Origin: an uncultured candidate division Zixibacteria bacterium
GTDB lineage: Bacteria; Zixibacteria; MSB-5A5; GN15; PGXB01
Direction: 5' to 3'
NCBI GenBank assembly: GCA_937925655.1
Contig: CALAMC010000048.1
Span: 124,001 to 188,000, forward strand
DNA length: 64,000 nucleotides
The notes under the pieces were generated by a model. It was not told the origin of the DNA and made no database searches. It saw only the letters and a list, made by a program, of their open reading frames with translations. A program made the position numbers and the translations under genes. Below, piece after piece: positions 54,063 through 63,555 of this stretch (position 1 is the stretch's first letter; every line of letters starts with the position of its first letter).

Positions 54063-54810
54063 TTACCAGCGAACCGATACCTTCGATCCGGACCTCGACC
54101 CGGTCCCCGGATGACAGCGGCGAAATACCTTTGGGTGTCCCGGTCGAAATCAAGTCACCCGGCCACAGCGTCATGATTTTCGAAATATAGCTGATTAAAG
54201 TGTTAACCGGAAAAATCATATTCGAAGTGCGTGCTTCCTGCTTTAACTCGCCGTTAACGAAGGTCTGCAACTGAAGGTCTTCATATTTTATCGTGTCGAT
54301 AACCCAGGGACCAACCGGACAGAACGTGTCAAATCCTTTGGCCCGCGTCCATTGCTTGTCTTTTTGCTGAAGGTCGCGGGCGGTGACGTCGTTGACACAG
54401 GTTATGCCGAAAACATAATCCTCGGCTTCAACGGCTGCGACATTTCTGCACTCGCGCCCGATCACTATCCCCAGTTCGCCCTCGTAATCAACCCGTTCAG
54501 AGACATCGGGTCGAACAATAGCGGCCCCGGGACCGATAAGTGATGATGGCGGCTTGAAAAACAGTACCGGCTCCCTGGGAATATCATCGGTCGGTCGCGT
54601 TTCACCGACGTGCTCTTTATAATTAAGGCCGACACAGATAATCTTCGACGGCAAAACCGGAGCCAGAAGTCTGATGCGGTTGGGTTCATAGCGTGGTCCG
54701 TCGGGAATTCCCCCGCGGGCCGGGTTGTCCGAAAGGTGGACCACCTCGCCGTCTTTATATATCCCCCAGCCACGCCCTTCGGCGGCCTCGAATCGTATAT
54801 ACCTGTCCAT
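54049..54810 (-). CDS. fumarylacetoacetate hydrolase (FAH) family protein
   Basis: 253 residues. Core motifs: ICVGLNYKEHVGE, then metal ligands in YEGELGIVIGR and VNDVTARDLQ, and STGTPKGISPLSSGD. Family members hydrolyse, decarboxylate or hydrate acylpyruvates and related compounds; the substrate cannot be assigned. The ATG overlaps the HDAC-like stop as TAATG. Confidence 0.9.
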   Translation of the reverse strand: MDRYIRFEAAEGRGWGIYKDGEVVHLSDNPARGGIPDGPRYEPNRIRLLAPVLPSKIICVGLNYKEHVGETRPTDDIPREPVLFFKPPSSLIGPGAAIVRPDVSERVDYEGELGIVIGRECRNVAAVEAEDYVFGITCVNDVTARDLQQKDKQWTRAKGFDTFCPVGPWVIDTIKYEDLQLQTFVNGELKQEARTSNMIFPVNTLISYISKIMTLWPGDLISTGTPKGISPLSSGDRVEVRIEGIGSLVNDVI

Positions 54811-55748
54811 TATTCTTTTACCAGTTCCTTTACATGTTCATAAATACTGCGGGCATTGGCCTCGGGATTATACCCCCCTTCAACCACCGACAATATTCTT
54901 CCGCCACCGTACTTCAGGGACACCTCACTCAAGCGGCGGGTCATCCGGCCAAAATCGACCTCGGTTAAACCGAGTCCGCCCAGCGGGTCATCGCGGTGCG
55001 CGTCAAATCCGGCCGAGATCAAGATAATATCCGGTTTGTAATCATCAAGACAAGAAACTACTTTATTTTCAAATATTTTCACATAATCCTCGCCGCCCGT
55101 TAACGGAGGCAGGGGGATATTCACCGTAAAGGCTTTGCCTTTTTCAACCCCGGTTTCGGAGGCTTTGCCCGTCCCCGGATATAAGGGGGATTGATGCAAT
55201 GATACATACAGAACGTCGGCGCGGTTATAAAAGATATCCTGTGTGCCGTTACCGTGATGAACGTCCCAATCGATAACGGCGATTTTCCCGATTCCGTGAT
55301 AATATATCAGGGCCTCGGCGGCGAGCGCGATATTGTTAAACAGGCAGAAACCCATGCCCCTGTTCGAAGTCGCATGATGTCCGGGCGGGCGGCCGATTAA
55401 AAGCATCCTTCGGAAATTTCCGCTGATGAGTTCACGGGCACAAGCCACAGCCGCGGCGGCGACGTTGTATGCGGCCCGGTATGAACCCGAAGCGATATAT
55501 GTATCCATGTCCAGACCGCCGCCGCCCTGTTCCGCGATGGTTTTAACCAGAGCAATATATTCCGGGGTGTGAATCCGCCGGAGAATCTCTTGAGGGTCTT
55601 CGAACATGTTTACGAATTCGATATTGTCCTTCAGATCGGAGGCACGGAGATAATCCGGTACGCCCGACAACCGGGCGGCGTTCTCCGGATGGTCACCGGG
55701 ATCCGGGTGCAACTCTTCATTGATTAATGTAACTATACCGACTTTCAT
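54810..55748 (-). CDS. histone-deacetylase-family amidohydrolase
   Basis: 312 residues, zinc deacetylase of the HDAC/AcuC/acetylpolyamine amidohydrolase superfamily. Visible active site: GRPPGHHATSNRGMGFC (tandem His), VIDWDVHHGNGTQDIF (zinc Asp and His) and SAGFDAHRDDPLGGL (zinc Asp). Likely substrates are acetylated polyamines or acetyl-lysine proteins. It is first in a run with FAH, the M1-like gene and a membrane protein. Confidence 0.93.
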   Translation of the reverse strand: MKVGIVTLINEELHPDPGDHPENAARLSGVPDYLRASDLKDNIEFVNMFEDPQEILRRIHTPEYIALVKTIAEQGGGGLDMDTYIASGSYRAAYNVAAAAVACARELISGNFRRMLLIGRPPGHHATSNRGMGFCLFNNIALAAEALIYYHGIGKIAVIDWDVHHGNGTQDIFYNRADVLYVSLHQSPLYPGTGKASETGVEKGKAFTVNIPLPPLTGGEDYVKIFENKVVSCLDDYKPDIILISAGFDAHRDDPLGGLGLTEVDFGRMTRRLSEVSLKYGGGRILSVVEGGYNPEANARSIYEHVKELVKE

Positions 55749-55755
55749 GTAAATA

Positions 55756-55784
55756 GTAATAAATCATTGACGGGTTTGTGTCAA
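55756..55784 (-). promoter_or_regulatory. promoter of the HDAC-like operon
   Basis: TTGACA (55784-55779), a 17-bp spacer and TATTAC (55761-55756) on the minus strand, just upstream of the ATG at 55748. Confidence 0.7.
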
Positions 55785-55797
55785 GACCATAACCGTA

Positions 55798-57147
55798 TCA
55801 GAGCTCCTTGGTCTTCCAGTGACCCCGCGAAAACCAGAAGGCAATGACCACGGCCTTCAGAATCGAGGTAATCGTAAGCGACCACCACACGCCGTTGACT
55901 CCGACGTTCAGAGCAAAACACATCAGGTAGGCAATCGGCAAACGCAGAATTGAACCCGTAATAGAAACCGTCATGGGAGGCACCGTATCCCCCGCCCCCG
56001 AGAAAGCGCCTTCCAGAACGATTTCGACACCCATAAAAATCTGCGACAGGCCAAGGATAATTAGATAATCCACGGCGATGGCGATCACGGCCGGGTCCGA
56101 GGAAAATATTTTCGCGATGCTTTCGGGGATGCTTATAAAAAAGACGGAGATGACAAACGTCTCGATCATGACAATACACATAGTCGCGTAGGCAAATTTG
56201 GCCGCCCGTTCCGGCTTTTTGGCGCCAAGATTTTGCCCCACCGCGGTGGAGGCGGCCATGGCGAATCCGAATGCCGTCAAAAACGACAGGGCCTCCATCC
56301 GATTGCCGACCCCCATGGCTGCCCCGGCGGCATCACCATAATGATGGACAATCTGTATCAAAAACCAGTACACGCCGGCGAAGGTAATATTTTGCATTGA
56401 TATAGGCAGGCCAATTCGGAATATTTTGCCGATGGTGCCAAAATCGGGCTGAATCCTGAATATACCCGTCAGCGGAAATCCCAAGCGGTTTTTGAAAATC
56501 AGAATCAGAAATATGGTCAGGCTTAGCAGGACCGATACGACGGTCGCGAGCGCCGCCCCCGACACGCCCATATTCGGAATCGGGCCAAAACCAAAGATAA
56601 GAATCGGGTCGAGGAGAATATTTAAGGCCGTTCCGGAAGCCATGGCAATGGTCGGTGATTTGGTGTCTCCGGTCGCCCGAAAAGCCGCACCGAAGGCGTC
56701 GGTCATAAAAAGCATGAAAACGGCGCAGAAGATTATTCTCAAATATGATATCCCGAATTCCTGCACGGCCGGGCTGGCTTTCATGAATTTCAGGATATTC
56801 GGCGCCAATAAAAACCCGATAATCACAAAGATTGTTCCGACGGCAATAGCCGTGTGTATCCCCTGTCGAAAAACAAACGCGGCCCGCTTTTCATCTTTGG
56901 CGCCGACCGCGCGCGAGACCAATGCCGTCAGGCCCGTGACGATTATTGAAATCACCGAAAAGGCCAGCCAGGTTACGATCATCGACGACACGATTGCATC
57001 CTGCTCCGACGTGCCCAATCTTCCGACCCAGAAGAAATCCGTGACGGACAGCGCAAACTCCAGAAGCATCGAGGCCACAATTGGCCAGGCGAGCCGAAAA
57101 ACGGTGGATATTATAGGCCCTTCGGTTATGTTCTCAACTCTTGACAT
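55798..57147 (-). CDS. MATE family efflux transporter
   Basis: 449 residues with about 12 membrane helices. Opening FRLAWPIVASMLLEFALSVTD and repeat-two FRIGLPISMQNITFAG are typical of MATE transporters. The function is export of unidentified small molecules. No ribosome site precedes the ATG; the promoter -10 box ends eight bases before it. Confidence 0.9.
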   Translation of the reverse strand: MSRVENITEGPIISTVFRLAWPIVASMLLEFALSVTDFFWVGRLGTSEQDAIVSSMIVTWLAFSVISIIVTGLTALVSRAVGAKDEKRAAFVFRQGIHTAIAVGTIFVIIGFLLAPNILKFMKASPAVQEFGISYLRIIFCAVFMLFMTDAFGAAFRATGDTKSPTIAMASGTALNILLDPILIFGFGPIPNMGVSGAALATVVSVLLSLTIFLILIFKNRLGFPLTGIFRIQPDFGTIGKIFRIGLPISMQNITFAGVYWFLIQIVHHYGDAAGAAMGVGNRMEALSFLTAFGFAMAASTAVGQNLGAKKPERAAKFAYATMCIVMIETFVISVFFISIPESIAKIFSSDPAVIAIAVDYLIILGLSQIFMGVEIVLEGAFSGAGDTVPPMTVSITGSILRLPIAYLMCFALNVGVNGVWWSLTITSILKAVVIAFWFSRGHWKTKEL

Positions 57148-57155
57148 TGGCAGTT

Positions 57156-57184
57156 ATTCTATGTGAAATGAACCGGGCGGTCAA
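57156..57184 (-). promoter_or_regulatory. promoter of the second MATE gene (leaderless?)
   Basis: TTGACC (57184-57179), a 17-bp spacer and TAGAAT (57161-57156). The -35 box overlaps the stop codon of the upstream lipoprotein gene, and the ATG is nine bases from the -10 box. Confidence 0.7.
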
Positions 57185-58722
57185 TCACTAAAATCAATAT
57201 AATATTCGTATTTCAGGTCTTCGCCGGTAGCCCACTTGAGAAGCTCCCGCCAGTCATAACGGGCGCCGTAGCGAAAACAATTTTGGGTAAGATAATGCCG
57301 CGTGGCGGGATTGCCGACAATTTCAACATTTGTGGTTCGCATATGACGATAGACTTGACCGGCGACAAGCAGTCCGAGCAATTCGCTGTGAGTGACAATG
57401 GGGTATTTAGCATCGTATAGGGCAACCAGATGGGCTTTCATTTCAACCGGAGCCATATTGAAAAATACTCTGTTGTACAGTTCCGAATAAAATTTATCGA
57501 AATCCGGAATTGAACCGGTGTACAATTCTTTTTCCAACATAGTACAGAAAAGCCTATAGCGCAGTTTCACCAGCGAATAATATTCACGGAAACTTCGCCA
57601 ATTATTCAAACTTTGATCTTCCACGCCCAGATAATTTTTAAGAAACGCCGGCTCGAATATCAGGCAGCCAAAAATATGGCGAACCGCCGCTGTCCACACG
57701 GCAGTGGATGGTTGCCGGAAAAGATAATCTTTTTGATCTATGGATGCGGCATAAAGCGCCAGGCCGGAGTGCTCCATCAACCCTTCCAACGAACCGAGGG
57801 AAGGAAAGGTGGCGGCGGCGATGCGGATATCATCGGGGATATAAATAAGAAATGCCTCCATCGGACCGGTCAGTCCGGAATCGGCAAAAAAGTAATAAAG
57901 CGGCATCTTATCGATGTCAAAACCGATTGACTTGCAGGTTTCACGGATAATACGGTTCTGGGCCGATTGTTCAAGACTGACCGGAGTAAAATTGCGGATG
58001 CCGGGGCGATAGGAGAATAATCCCGGATTTCTTTCGCCGGGAGACGAGGCTCGGCCCAGTGCGGCGCGAAACGCGGAATCGGTTTTCATCAGCAACTGCT
58101 CACACACTGAATCGATATATGCCGTCGTGAGATTTTCCATTTTCAGGACCAGGCTGTAATATGACTTATAGCCATACCTCCTGGCGGCGATATTTCGTTT
58201 ACGAATCAATGATAAAAACGCATCACCGTACATGTCGCCGTAATTATTTTCAATCAAGTACTCGCTTCGTAACAGGTCGCGGCCGATGTCATAAATATAG
58301 TCATTATCCCGACACGCCCGGTCGGCATTGTAAATTATGGTTTGCAAAGAATCTTTCAAAGCCGCAATATCGGGCTCGGTCTCAATTTGCTCAAGCAACG
58401 ACCGGGCATAAATCATATCCAGCTTGCGGTCAAGAATTTCGTCTTTCAGCGACAGGCGTAACTGGTCTATATTTTCGGTCACCCGGGGATCGGCCAGGAA
58501 GCTTTTCAATACCGACCGGTAGATTTTCAGAGAATCGGAAGTCGGGTATTCCCTAAATTCCCAGAGCTTCAGTTTGTACGCCGTTTCGAATTTTTCAAGA
58601 TTGGCTTCATAGGCCGCGACAAAATCATCGACGTTGTCGGGAACCGAACCGGTATCCGGCGTGCATGAAACACCGACAAAAATAATAATAATAAACGCCA
58701 GAATTACTTTAAATCTATTCAT
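57181..58722 (-). CDS. lipoprotein, M2/M3-type peptidase homologue with eroded active site
   Basis: 513 residues. Lipobox GVSC (C20). The helical layout and motifs RKRNIAARRYGYKSYYSLVL and the end YDWRELLKWATGEDLKYEYY resemble M2/M3 zinc peptidases (ACE-like and oligopeptidase families). Where those have HELGHALH, this protein has EHSGLALY (E317 to Y324). The third ligand position reads WTAAVRHIFG instead of TEAxxHLFG. All zinc ligands appear lost, so proteolysis is unlikely. It follows the EPSP-like gene directly, overlapping by one base. Confidence 0.75.
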   Translation of the reverse strand: MNRFKVILAFIIIIFVGVSCTPDTGSVPDNVDDFVAAYEANLEKFETAYKLKLWEFREYPTSDSLKIYRSVLKSFLADPRVTENIDQLRLSLKDEILDRKLDMIYARSLLEQIETEPDIAALKDSLQTIIYNADRACRDNDYIYDIGRDLLRSEYLIENNYGDMYGDAFLSLIRKRNIAARRYGYKSYYSLVLKMENLTTAYIDSVCEQLLMKTDSAFRAALGRASSPGERNPGLFSYRPGIRNFTPVSLEQSAQNRIIRETCKSIGFDIDKMPLYYFFADSGLTGPMEAFLIYIPDDIRIAAATFPSLGSLEGLMEHSGLALYAASIDQKDYLFRQPSTAVWTAAVRHIFGCLIFEPAFLKNYLGVEDQSLNNWRSFREYYSLVKLRYRLFCTMLEKELYTGSIPDFDKFYSELYNRVFFNMAPVEMKAHLVALYDAKYPIVTHSELLGLLVAGQVYRHMRTTNVEIVGNPATRHYLTQNCFRYGARYDWRELLKWATGEDLKYEYYIDFSD

Positions 58723-60119
58723 TAGCCGTCCGTGGAAATTTCCGCAGGCTTTAATATTTTTCCCTTGAAATAATCGACGAGTACCGGGAAATTTTCAGTA
58801 ATTATTTCGTAATTGGCGATTGTCGAGCGACCTTTTCCACACCGGGCCAGTATATAAAACGCCAGTGCCGTGATGCGATTTGCAAACGGCCCGAAATCAT
58901 CCCCGTTGAGTTCGTTGACGGCTTCAATTATAAAACCATCTTCGAGGACGCCGCCTTTGATGCCGCAACGGTCAAAATTGTCCACCAGTTCGGCGAACGG
59001 CTGGAAGTACCAAGTATCGAGTTCGCCCAGGTTGCGTACAAGGGTGGTGCCGTCGGCAATGGCGGCCATGACTGCTATCAAGGGATAAAACTCGGCGACC
59101 GAGCGGGCCGAGTTGTCGGCCAGCTTGCGGTTTTTTGGCCTGGCGCCTTTCAGATGCAAATCACCCAGCGGCCAGCCGGCCGTCTGGTCCCGATTGCTTA
59201 TCTGATAATCGCAGCCGCAGGTTTTAAGATGCTGCAGGTACTTATTAAAGGCACGGTTCAAATAGACCGACGGTATCACGATTTCCCTGTTCTGCAGAAC
59301 CGTGAAGGTCATAAAAGCTGCAGTTTCATATACATCGGTCGGGATGGCTATCTCCCCGCCCGAAAGCATTGAAGCCGGTCCCAGAGTGATCAGCCGAGCG
59401 AATTCCATATCAGTCACTTTGGCACGCTTGCGCGGGTCATGCGGATCGGCCTGCCATTCCTGCCTGGCGTCCCTTATGGTAATACCGGCCTTGAGAAAAT
59501 TGGCGGTCATTTCCAGCCAGTCATCCGTTTTATACTCTTCTTCGATGATAACCGGACATCCCGACGCAAAACCGTACATTAACAGACATGCCTTATAAAA
59601 AGGCATAATACTTTTTATCCGACGGTGAATCGGAACGAGACGATTGTCCCGGATAATCACGACACCCCGGCCGGTTGGGTACTCATGACAATGGGCCGGG
59701 TCGAAATGGACGACGTCGAGACCTTCTTTATTGAGAAGCATGACGAGTTCGTCGACGGCATCGGGGTTTATTTCACCATCATATTCAACGGCCCCGACAA
59801 TATTTTTCCCGACCATAAGACCTATGGCCAGCGAAAGCGTCATTATACTTCCGGTCAATTTGAAACTGCCGCCATCGCCGTTGGACCCGAATTCGGAATA
59901 ATTAATAACGATCGCCGATTCAAATATTTCAATGTCAACGCCCAGCGAAGTTAAAAAATCCACGGTGTGAGCGGTATCGCGCCCGGCGTTGTATTTTTTG
60001 AGCGTCAGCGGGCCGTCGCACAGAGCTCCCAGAAACAGAGCCGCCTGCGTAATATTGTAATCACCGTCCAGCTCGATTTCATCGGTCAATTCCTTTATGG
60101 CGTATATTTCCTGCATCAT
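58722..60119 (-). CDS. EPSP-synthase-like (enolpyruvyl transferase fold) protein, divergent
   Basis: About 465 residues. The repeated inverse alpha/beta units of the AroA/MurA fold are readable: LDGDYNITQAALFLGALCDG, KTDDWLEMTANFLKAGI, EIAIPTDVYETAAFMTF and PLIAVMAAIADGTTLVRNL. The hallmark GDKSISHR loop of EPSP synthase is GDYNITQA here, losing the PEP/shikimate-phosphate lysine, serine and arginine. The TAMR-type loop is also changed (GSIMTLSLAIG). It is probably not a genuine EPSP synthase. The start is one of two adjacent ATG codons 8 bp after argS. Confidence 0.75.
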   Translation of the reverse strand: MMQEIYAIKELTDEIELDGDYNITQAALFLGALCDGPLTLKKYNAGRDTAHTVDFLTSLGVDIEIFESAIVINYSEFGSNGDGGSFKLTGSIMTLSLAIGLMVGKNIVGAVEYDGEINPDAVDELVMLLNKEGLDVVHFDPAHCHEYPTGRGVVIIRDNRLVPIHRRIKSIMPFYKACLLMYGFASGCPVIIEEEYKTDDWLEMTANFLKAGITIRDARQEWQADPHDPRKRAKVTDMEFARLITLGPASMLSGGEIAIPTDVYETAAFMTFTVLQNREIVIPSVYLNRAFNKYLQHLKTCGCDYQISNRDQTAGWPLGDLHLKGARPKNRKLADNSARSVAEFYPLIAVMAAIADGTTLVRNLGELDTWYFQPFAELVDNFDRCGIKGGVLEDGFIIEAVNELNGDDFGPFANRITALAFYILARCGKGRSTIANYEIITENFPVLVDYFKGKILKPAEISTDG

Positions 60120-60126
60120 AAGTGCA

Positions 60127-61935
60127 TCACATTTCTTCCGGGGCCTCGATACCGAGCAAATAAAGCCCCTCTTTAATGACGATTCTGACCGCCTCGACCA
60201 GGGCCATTCGGGCATTGGTGGCCTTTTCGTCTTCGGATATTATTTTAATGATACGCCCGTCGCCGTCCTTTTGCTGGTACACGGCGTTGAATGCCGATGC
60301 CAATTGCAACAGGTATGAGCTGATCATAAACGGTTCGCACCCGGCGGCGGTTTCCTCGATGACATGCGGGAATCGATACAACAAATGCAATACCCGGTTC
60401 TCATCCGGCCGGGTTAAATGATTATAATCAATATCGGCCGTGATATCCCGGCCGTACTTTCTGACAAGCGAGCACAATCGCGCGTGAGTATATTGTAAGT
60501 ACGGTCCCGTTTCTCCTTCGAAATTGAGGACGGCCTCCCAGTCGAAGTTGACGTCAATATGTTTGCGCGTGGACAGGTCGGCAAAAATGACAGCCCCGGT
60601 GCCGATCATACGGGCAGTGCGATCGATGTCTTTGAGATCGGGGTTTTTTTCCATAATGATTTTCCGGGCCAGTTCCGCCGCACGATGCAGGACGTCTTTA
60701 AGAATGACGATATTCCCTTTGCGCGTCGACATGGCCTGATCATTGAACCGTATCCAGCCGAATTGCACGTGTTCAAGGCGATGCGACATGCGTTCATTTT
60801 CAGGTATATGTTCGGCTTCTTCCAGCAGTTCGACCACCTTAAATACCTGCTGAAAATGCACGCGCTGGGCGGCGTTGACGACATAGAGCGCCCGGTCGAA
60901 TTTAAATGTTTCCCAGCGGTAAAATATCCCGGCCAGGTCGCGCGTGGCGTAGAGGGTGGCCCCGTCGGCTTTGGTCAAAAGACAGGGCGGAAGGTTGTAC
61001 TTGTCGAGGTTGATGACCAGCGCGTCCTCGGACATTTCGGTCAATCCGGCCGCTTTAAGACGCCCAATGGCCGAGTCCATTTTATCATTATAAAACGATT
61101 CCCCGGTGAAATAATCGAAAGTGATACCGAGGATATCATAGGTTTTCTGAAATTCCTCAAGAGACAGATCGACGAATTCCTTCCAAAGTTCGGCCTCATC
61201 CTGACTGCCGCTTTCGAGAGCTTTGAAGGCTTCGCGGGCGGCATCGGTCAGACTCGGATCGGTTTCCTCTTCTTTATGGAAGCGTACATATAACTCGTTA
61301 AGGCGCTCGATGGGGTCGTCCCCCAGTCCGCCGGCTCCCCATAAGCGGTAGGCCACGATCAGCTTCCCGAACTGGGTTCCCCAGTCGCCGAGGTGATTTA
61401 TCCCGACCGGCCTGTAGCCGAGTTTCTCGAATACGCGGTACAGGCAGGCGCCGATGGCGGTCGAGCGCAGGTGACCCACCCCGAACGGTTTGGCGATGTT
61501 GGGCGAGGAATAATCGATGACGATAGTTTTCCCTGACCCGACGTCCGATGAGCCATACTCCTCCCCGGCATTCAGAACATTGTCAATCACCAGCCGGGCG
61601 AGAGTTTCGGGGGCAAATTTGGAATTATTGAAGCCGCCTTTGATGCTGAACTCCAGTTTAAATTTATCCTTGTCGCGCAGGATAATGGCTTGTTGAGCTT
61701 CGAGAAGCCTTTTATTTATGTCGACCGGGTTCTGACCCCATCGCTTGGCCGTATCAAATAACGGGAAGGCATAGTCGCCCATCGCGGGATCTTTGGGCTT
61801 TTCGATTTTTTCATAGAGCCGGTCGCCGTCGAATTCCGGGTCATCGGGAAAACTATCGAGTCTCTCTTTGAATGTTTCCCGGAAGGCCTGCGCTGTCAAC
61901 TTAGCCACCAGATATTTCAATTCGTCTTTAGCCAT
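60127..61935 (-). CDS. argS: arginyl-tRNA synthetase
   Basis: 602 residues, class I synthetase. The nucleotide-binding signature is SPNIAKPFGVGHLRST, with glycine at the first histidine of HIGH, a variant found in some ArgRS. The second signature is MSTRKGN. N-terminal Add-1 domain (1-110) and a C-terminal helical DALR anticodon domain are present. It overlaps the upstream small gene by 8 bp. Confidence 0.96.
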   Translation of the reverse strand: MAKDELKYLVAKLTAQAFRETFKERLDSFPDDPEFDGDRLYEKIEKPKDPAMGDYAFPLFDTAKRWGQNPVDINKRLLEAQQAIILRDKDKFKLEFSIKGGFNNSKFAPETLARLVIDNVLNAGEEYGSSDVGSGKTIVIDYSSPNIAKPFGVGHLRSTAIGACLYRVFEKLGYRPVGINHLGDWGTQFGKLIVAYRLWGAGGLGDDPIERLNELYVRFHKEEETDPSLTDAAREAFKALESGSQDEAELWKEFVDLSLEEFQKTYDILGITFDYFTGESFYNDKMDSAIGRLKAAGLTEMSEDALVINLDKYNLPPCLLTKADGATLYATRDLAGIFYRWETFKFDRALYVVNAAQRVHFQQVFKVVELLEEAEHIPENERMSHRLEHVQFGWIRFNDQAMSTRKGNIVILKDVLHRAAELARKIIMEKNPDLKDIDRTARMIGTGAVIFADLSTRKHIDVNFDWEAVLNFEGETGPYLQYTHARLCSLVRKYGRDITADIDYNHLTRPDENRVLHLLYRFPHVIEETAAGCEPFMISSYLLQLASAFNAVYQQKDGDGRIIKIISEDEKATNARMALVEAVRIVIKEGLYLLGIEAPEEM

Positions 61936-62248
61936 TTATCTCACGTTTTTCGCAAAATTCAATTTTGTCGCCATTCAACCTTATGTCGAATAGCATCTTA
62001 TCATGCAGGTTTTTCTCGAGCTCAACTTCCAGATCATACATCAGTAGTTCAACAGCTTTATTTGTTTCAAGGCCCGCTATCGCGCAATAACCACCAATAT
62101 CGAAAACCAAACCGCGTCCCGTTTCCGAAAATTCCGCAATAAATTCGGTCACGGCCCGGCCATCGATATTCCGATCGGGAAAAGATTCTTTCAGCAGGTG
62201 ATGAATTTCCCGGGAGATTTCCTCCCTGTTCAGTTTGAAATTTTTCAT
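61928..62248 (-). CDS. small protein of unknown function
   Basis: 106 residues, soluble, with mixed helix and strand. I recognise no domain. It overlaps the MFS gene upstream by 4 bp and argS downstream by 8 bp, which strongly supports that it is translated. Confidence 0.75.
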   Translation of the reverse strand: MKNFKLNREEISREIHHLLKESFPDRNIDGRAVTEFIAEFSETGRGLVFDIGGYCAIAGLETNKAVELLMYDLEVELEKNLHDKMLFDIRLNGDKIEFCEKREING

Positions 62249-63528
62249 GCTTCCTTCCCTGCAAAATCGACGGCAAAGCCGGAATCCGTTTTTCGCTCAT
62301 AACGGCGGAAATAAAGATAATATAACACCGAGGATAATATGTAAAGTATAATAGTAATCATAAACGGCGGCGTATAGCCATATTTTTCGATCAACCAGCC
62401 TCCGACGGAAGCCGAAATCATCCACGAACCGGTCCAGGCCAGCATCAGAAGTGCGTTAACGAGGGCGTGTTCCGACTCGCTGACAACTTCCATGCCGAAA
62501 TTGGTTCCGATGGGCTGGCCCAGATTCATCAAGGCGCCGCGAACCAGAAAAGCGAAAATGGCGACATGCAGATTGGTCGTATAGGCCAGAAGAAGCATGA
62601 ACGGGATCGACATAAGTTGCGTCCAGACGATGGTTCGGACCATGCCAAGTTTGCGCGCCAGAACCGGACCGGCCATGATACCGATGAGCATGGTGCTGTT
62701 GGCCAGAAAATAAAACAGTCCGATTTTATTGGGTGGCTGACCGAACTGATCGCGGAAGTATATGTTTAAAAACGGAATAATCAGACCGGCCCCGATACCG
62801 ACGATAAAGTACGGGAAACTCAAGCGGAAATATAGACCGGCATGTTTTTTCAGCAGGGTTCGCGAGAAATCGGCGATATGGTCTTCCCGTTTCGGCCCGG
62901 TCGCCTTGATCATCAGGAAGGGAATCAACGAAAAAAAGCCCAATATTACCGATATCGCGAACGTCCAGCGATAAGCCGTTATCGTATTCCCCGAAATCTT
63001 TTCAAATTGCGGCACCAGCCAGCCGAATAAAAGCGATCCGACCATGCTGGCGATCAGCGCCACGCCGAAAGCGCTGGAAAAAATATAAGTGCGTTCCCGT
63101 GGAGTGGAATTGCGCATGAAAAACGGCGCCGCCGCCACACGGTAAAACGTGGCCGCCGTCCCGGAAAATAGAACGATAAAAAATAGATACTCATTAACCG
63201 GCAGCCATGTCATTAAAATTATCGCCGTGCCATATAGAATAATGGTCACGATCAGAATCGGTTTGAGGCGAATCTTACGTAAAAGGAAAGCCGCCGGAAT
63301 GGTTGCGGCCGCCATCCCGACCGCCCCCCCGGAGAGCATATTGCCGATAAAAGATTCGGCGGCGCCCTGTTCTCTCAAATATAGATTAAAGAGAAGTTGA
63401 TAGGCGGCAAAAGTCAATCCCGCGAAAAACGAACCCCATAAAAACAAGCGGCTGTTACGGGAGAATAATTTCAAGTGTTGCCAATAATCGGTGGCCTGTC
63501 GGTTCACTTTCTCCACAATGACATTCAT
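62245..63528 (-). CDS. MFS transporter
   Basis: 427 residues with about 12 membrane segments. Opening NSRLFLWGSFFAGLTFAAYQ and loop RNSTPRERTYIFS; the second half holds a FLVRGALMNLGQPIGTNFGM segment. It belongs to a major-facilitator branch common in environmental bacteria; the substrate is unknown. It lies 27 bp after dapF and overlaps the following small gene. Confidence 0.88.
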   Translation of the reverse strand: MNVIVEKVNRQATDYWQHLKLFSRNSRLFLWGSFFAGLTFAAYQLLFNLYLREQGAAESFIGNMLSGGAVGMAAATIPAAFLLRKIRLKPILIVTIILYGTAIILMTWLPVNEYLFFIVLFSGTAATFYRVAAAPFFMRNSTPRERTYIFSSAFGVALIASMVGSLLFGWLVPQFEKISGNTITAYRWTFAISVILGFFSLIPFLMIKATGPKREDHIADFSRTLLKKHAGLYFRLSFPYFIVGIGAGLIIPFLNIYFRDQFGQPPNKIGLFYFLANSTMLIGIMAGPVLARKLGMVRTIVWTQLMSIPFMLLLAYTTNLHVAIFAFLVRGALMNLGQPIGTNFGMEVVSESEHALVNALLMLAWTGSWMISASVGGWLIEKYGYTPPFMITIILYILSSVLYYLYFRRYERKTDSGFAVDFAGKEA

Positions 63529-63555
63529 GGGATTACAGCCTTTTCGGGAGAATAA

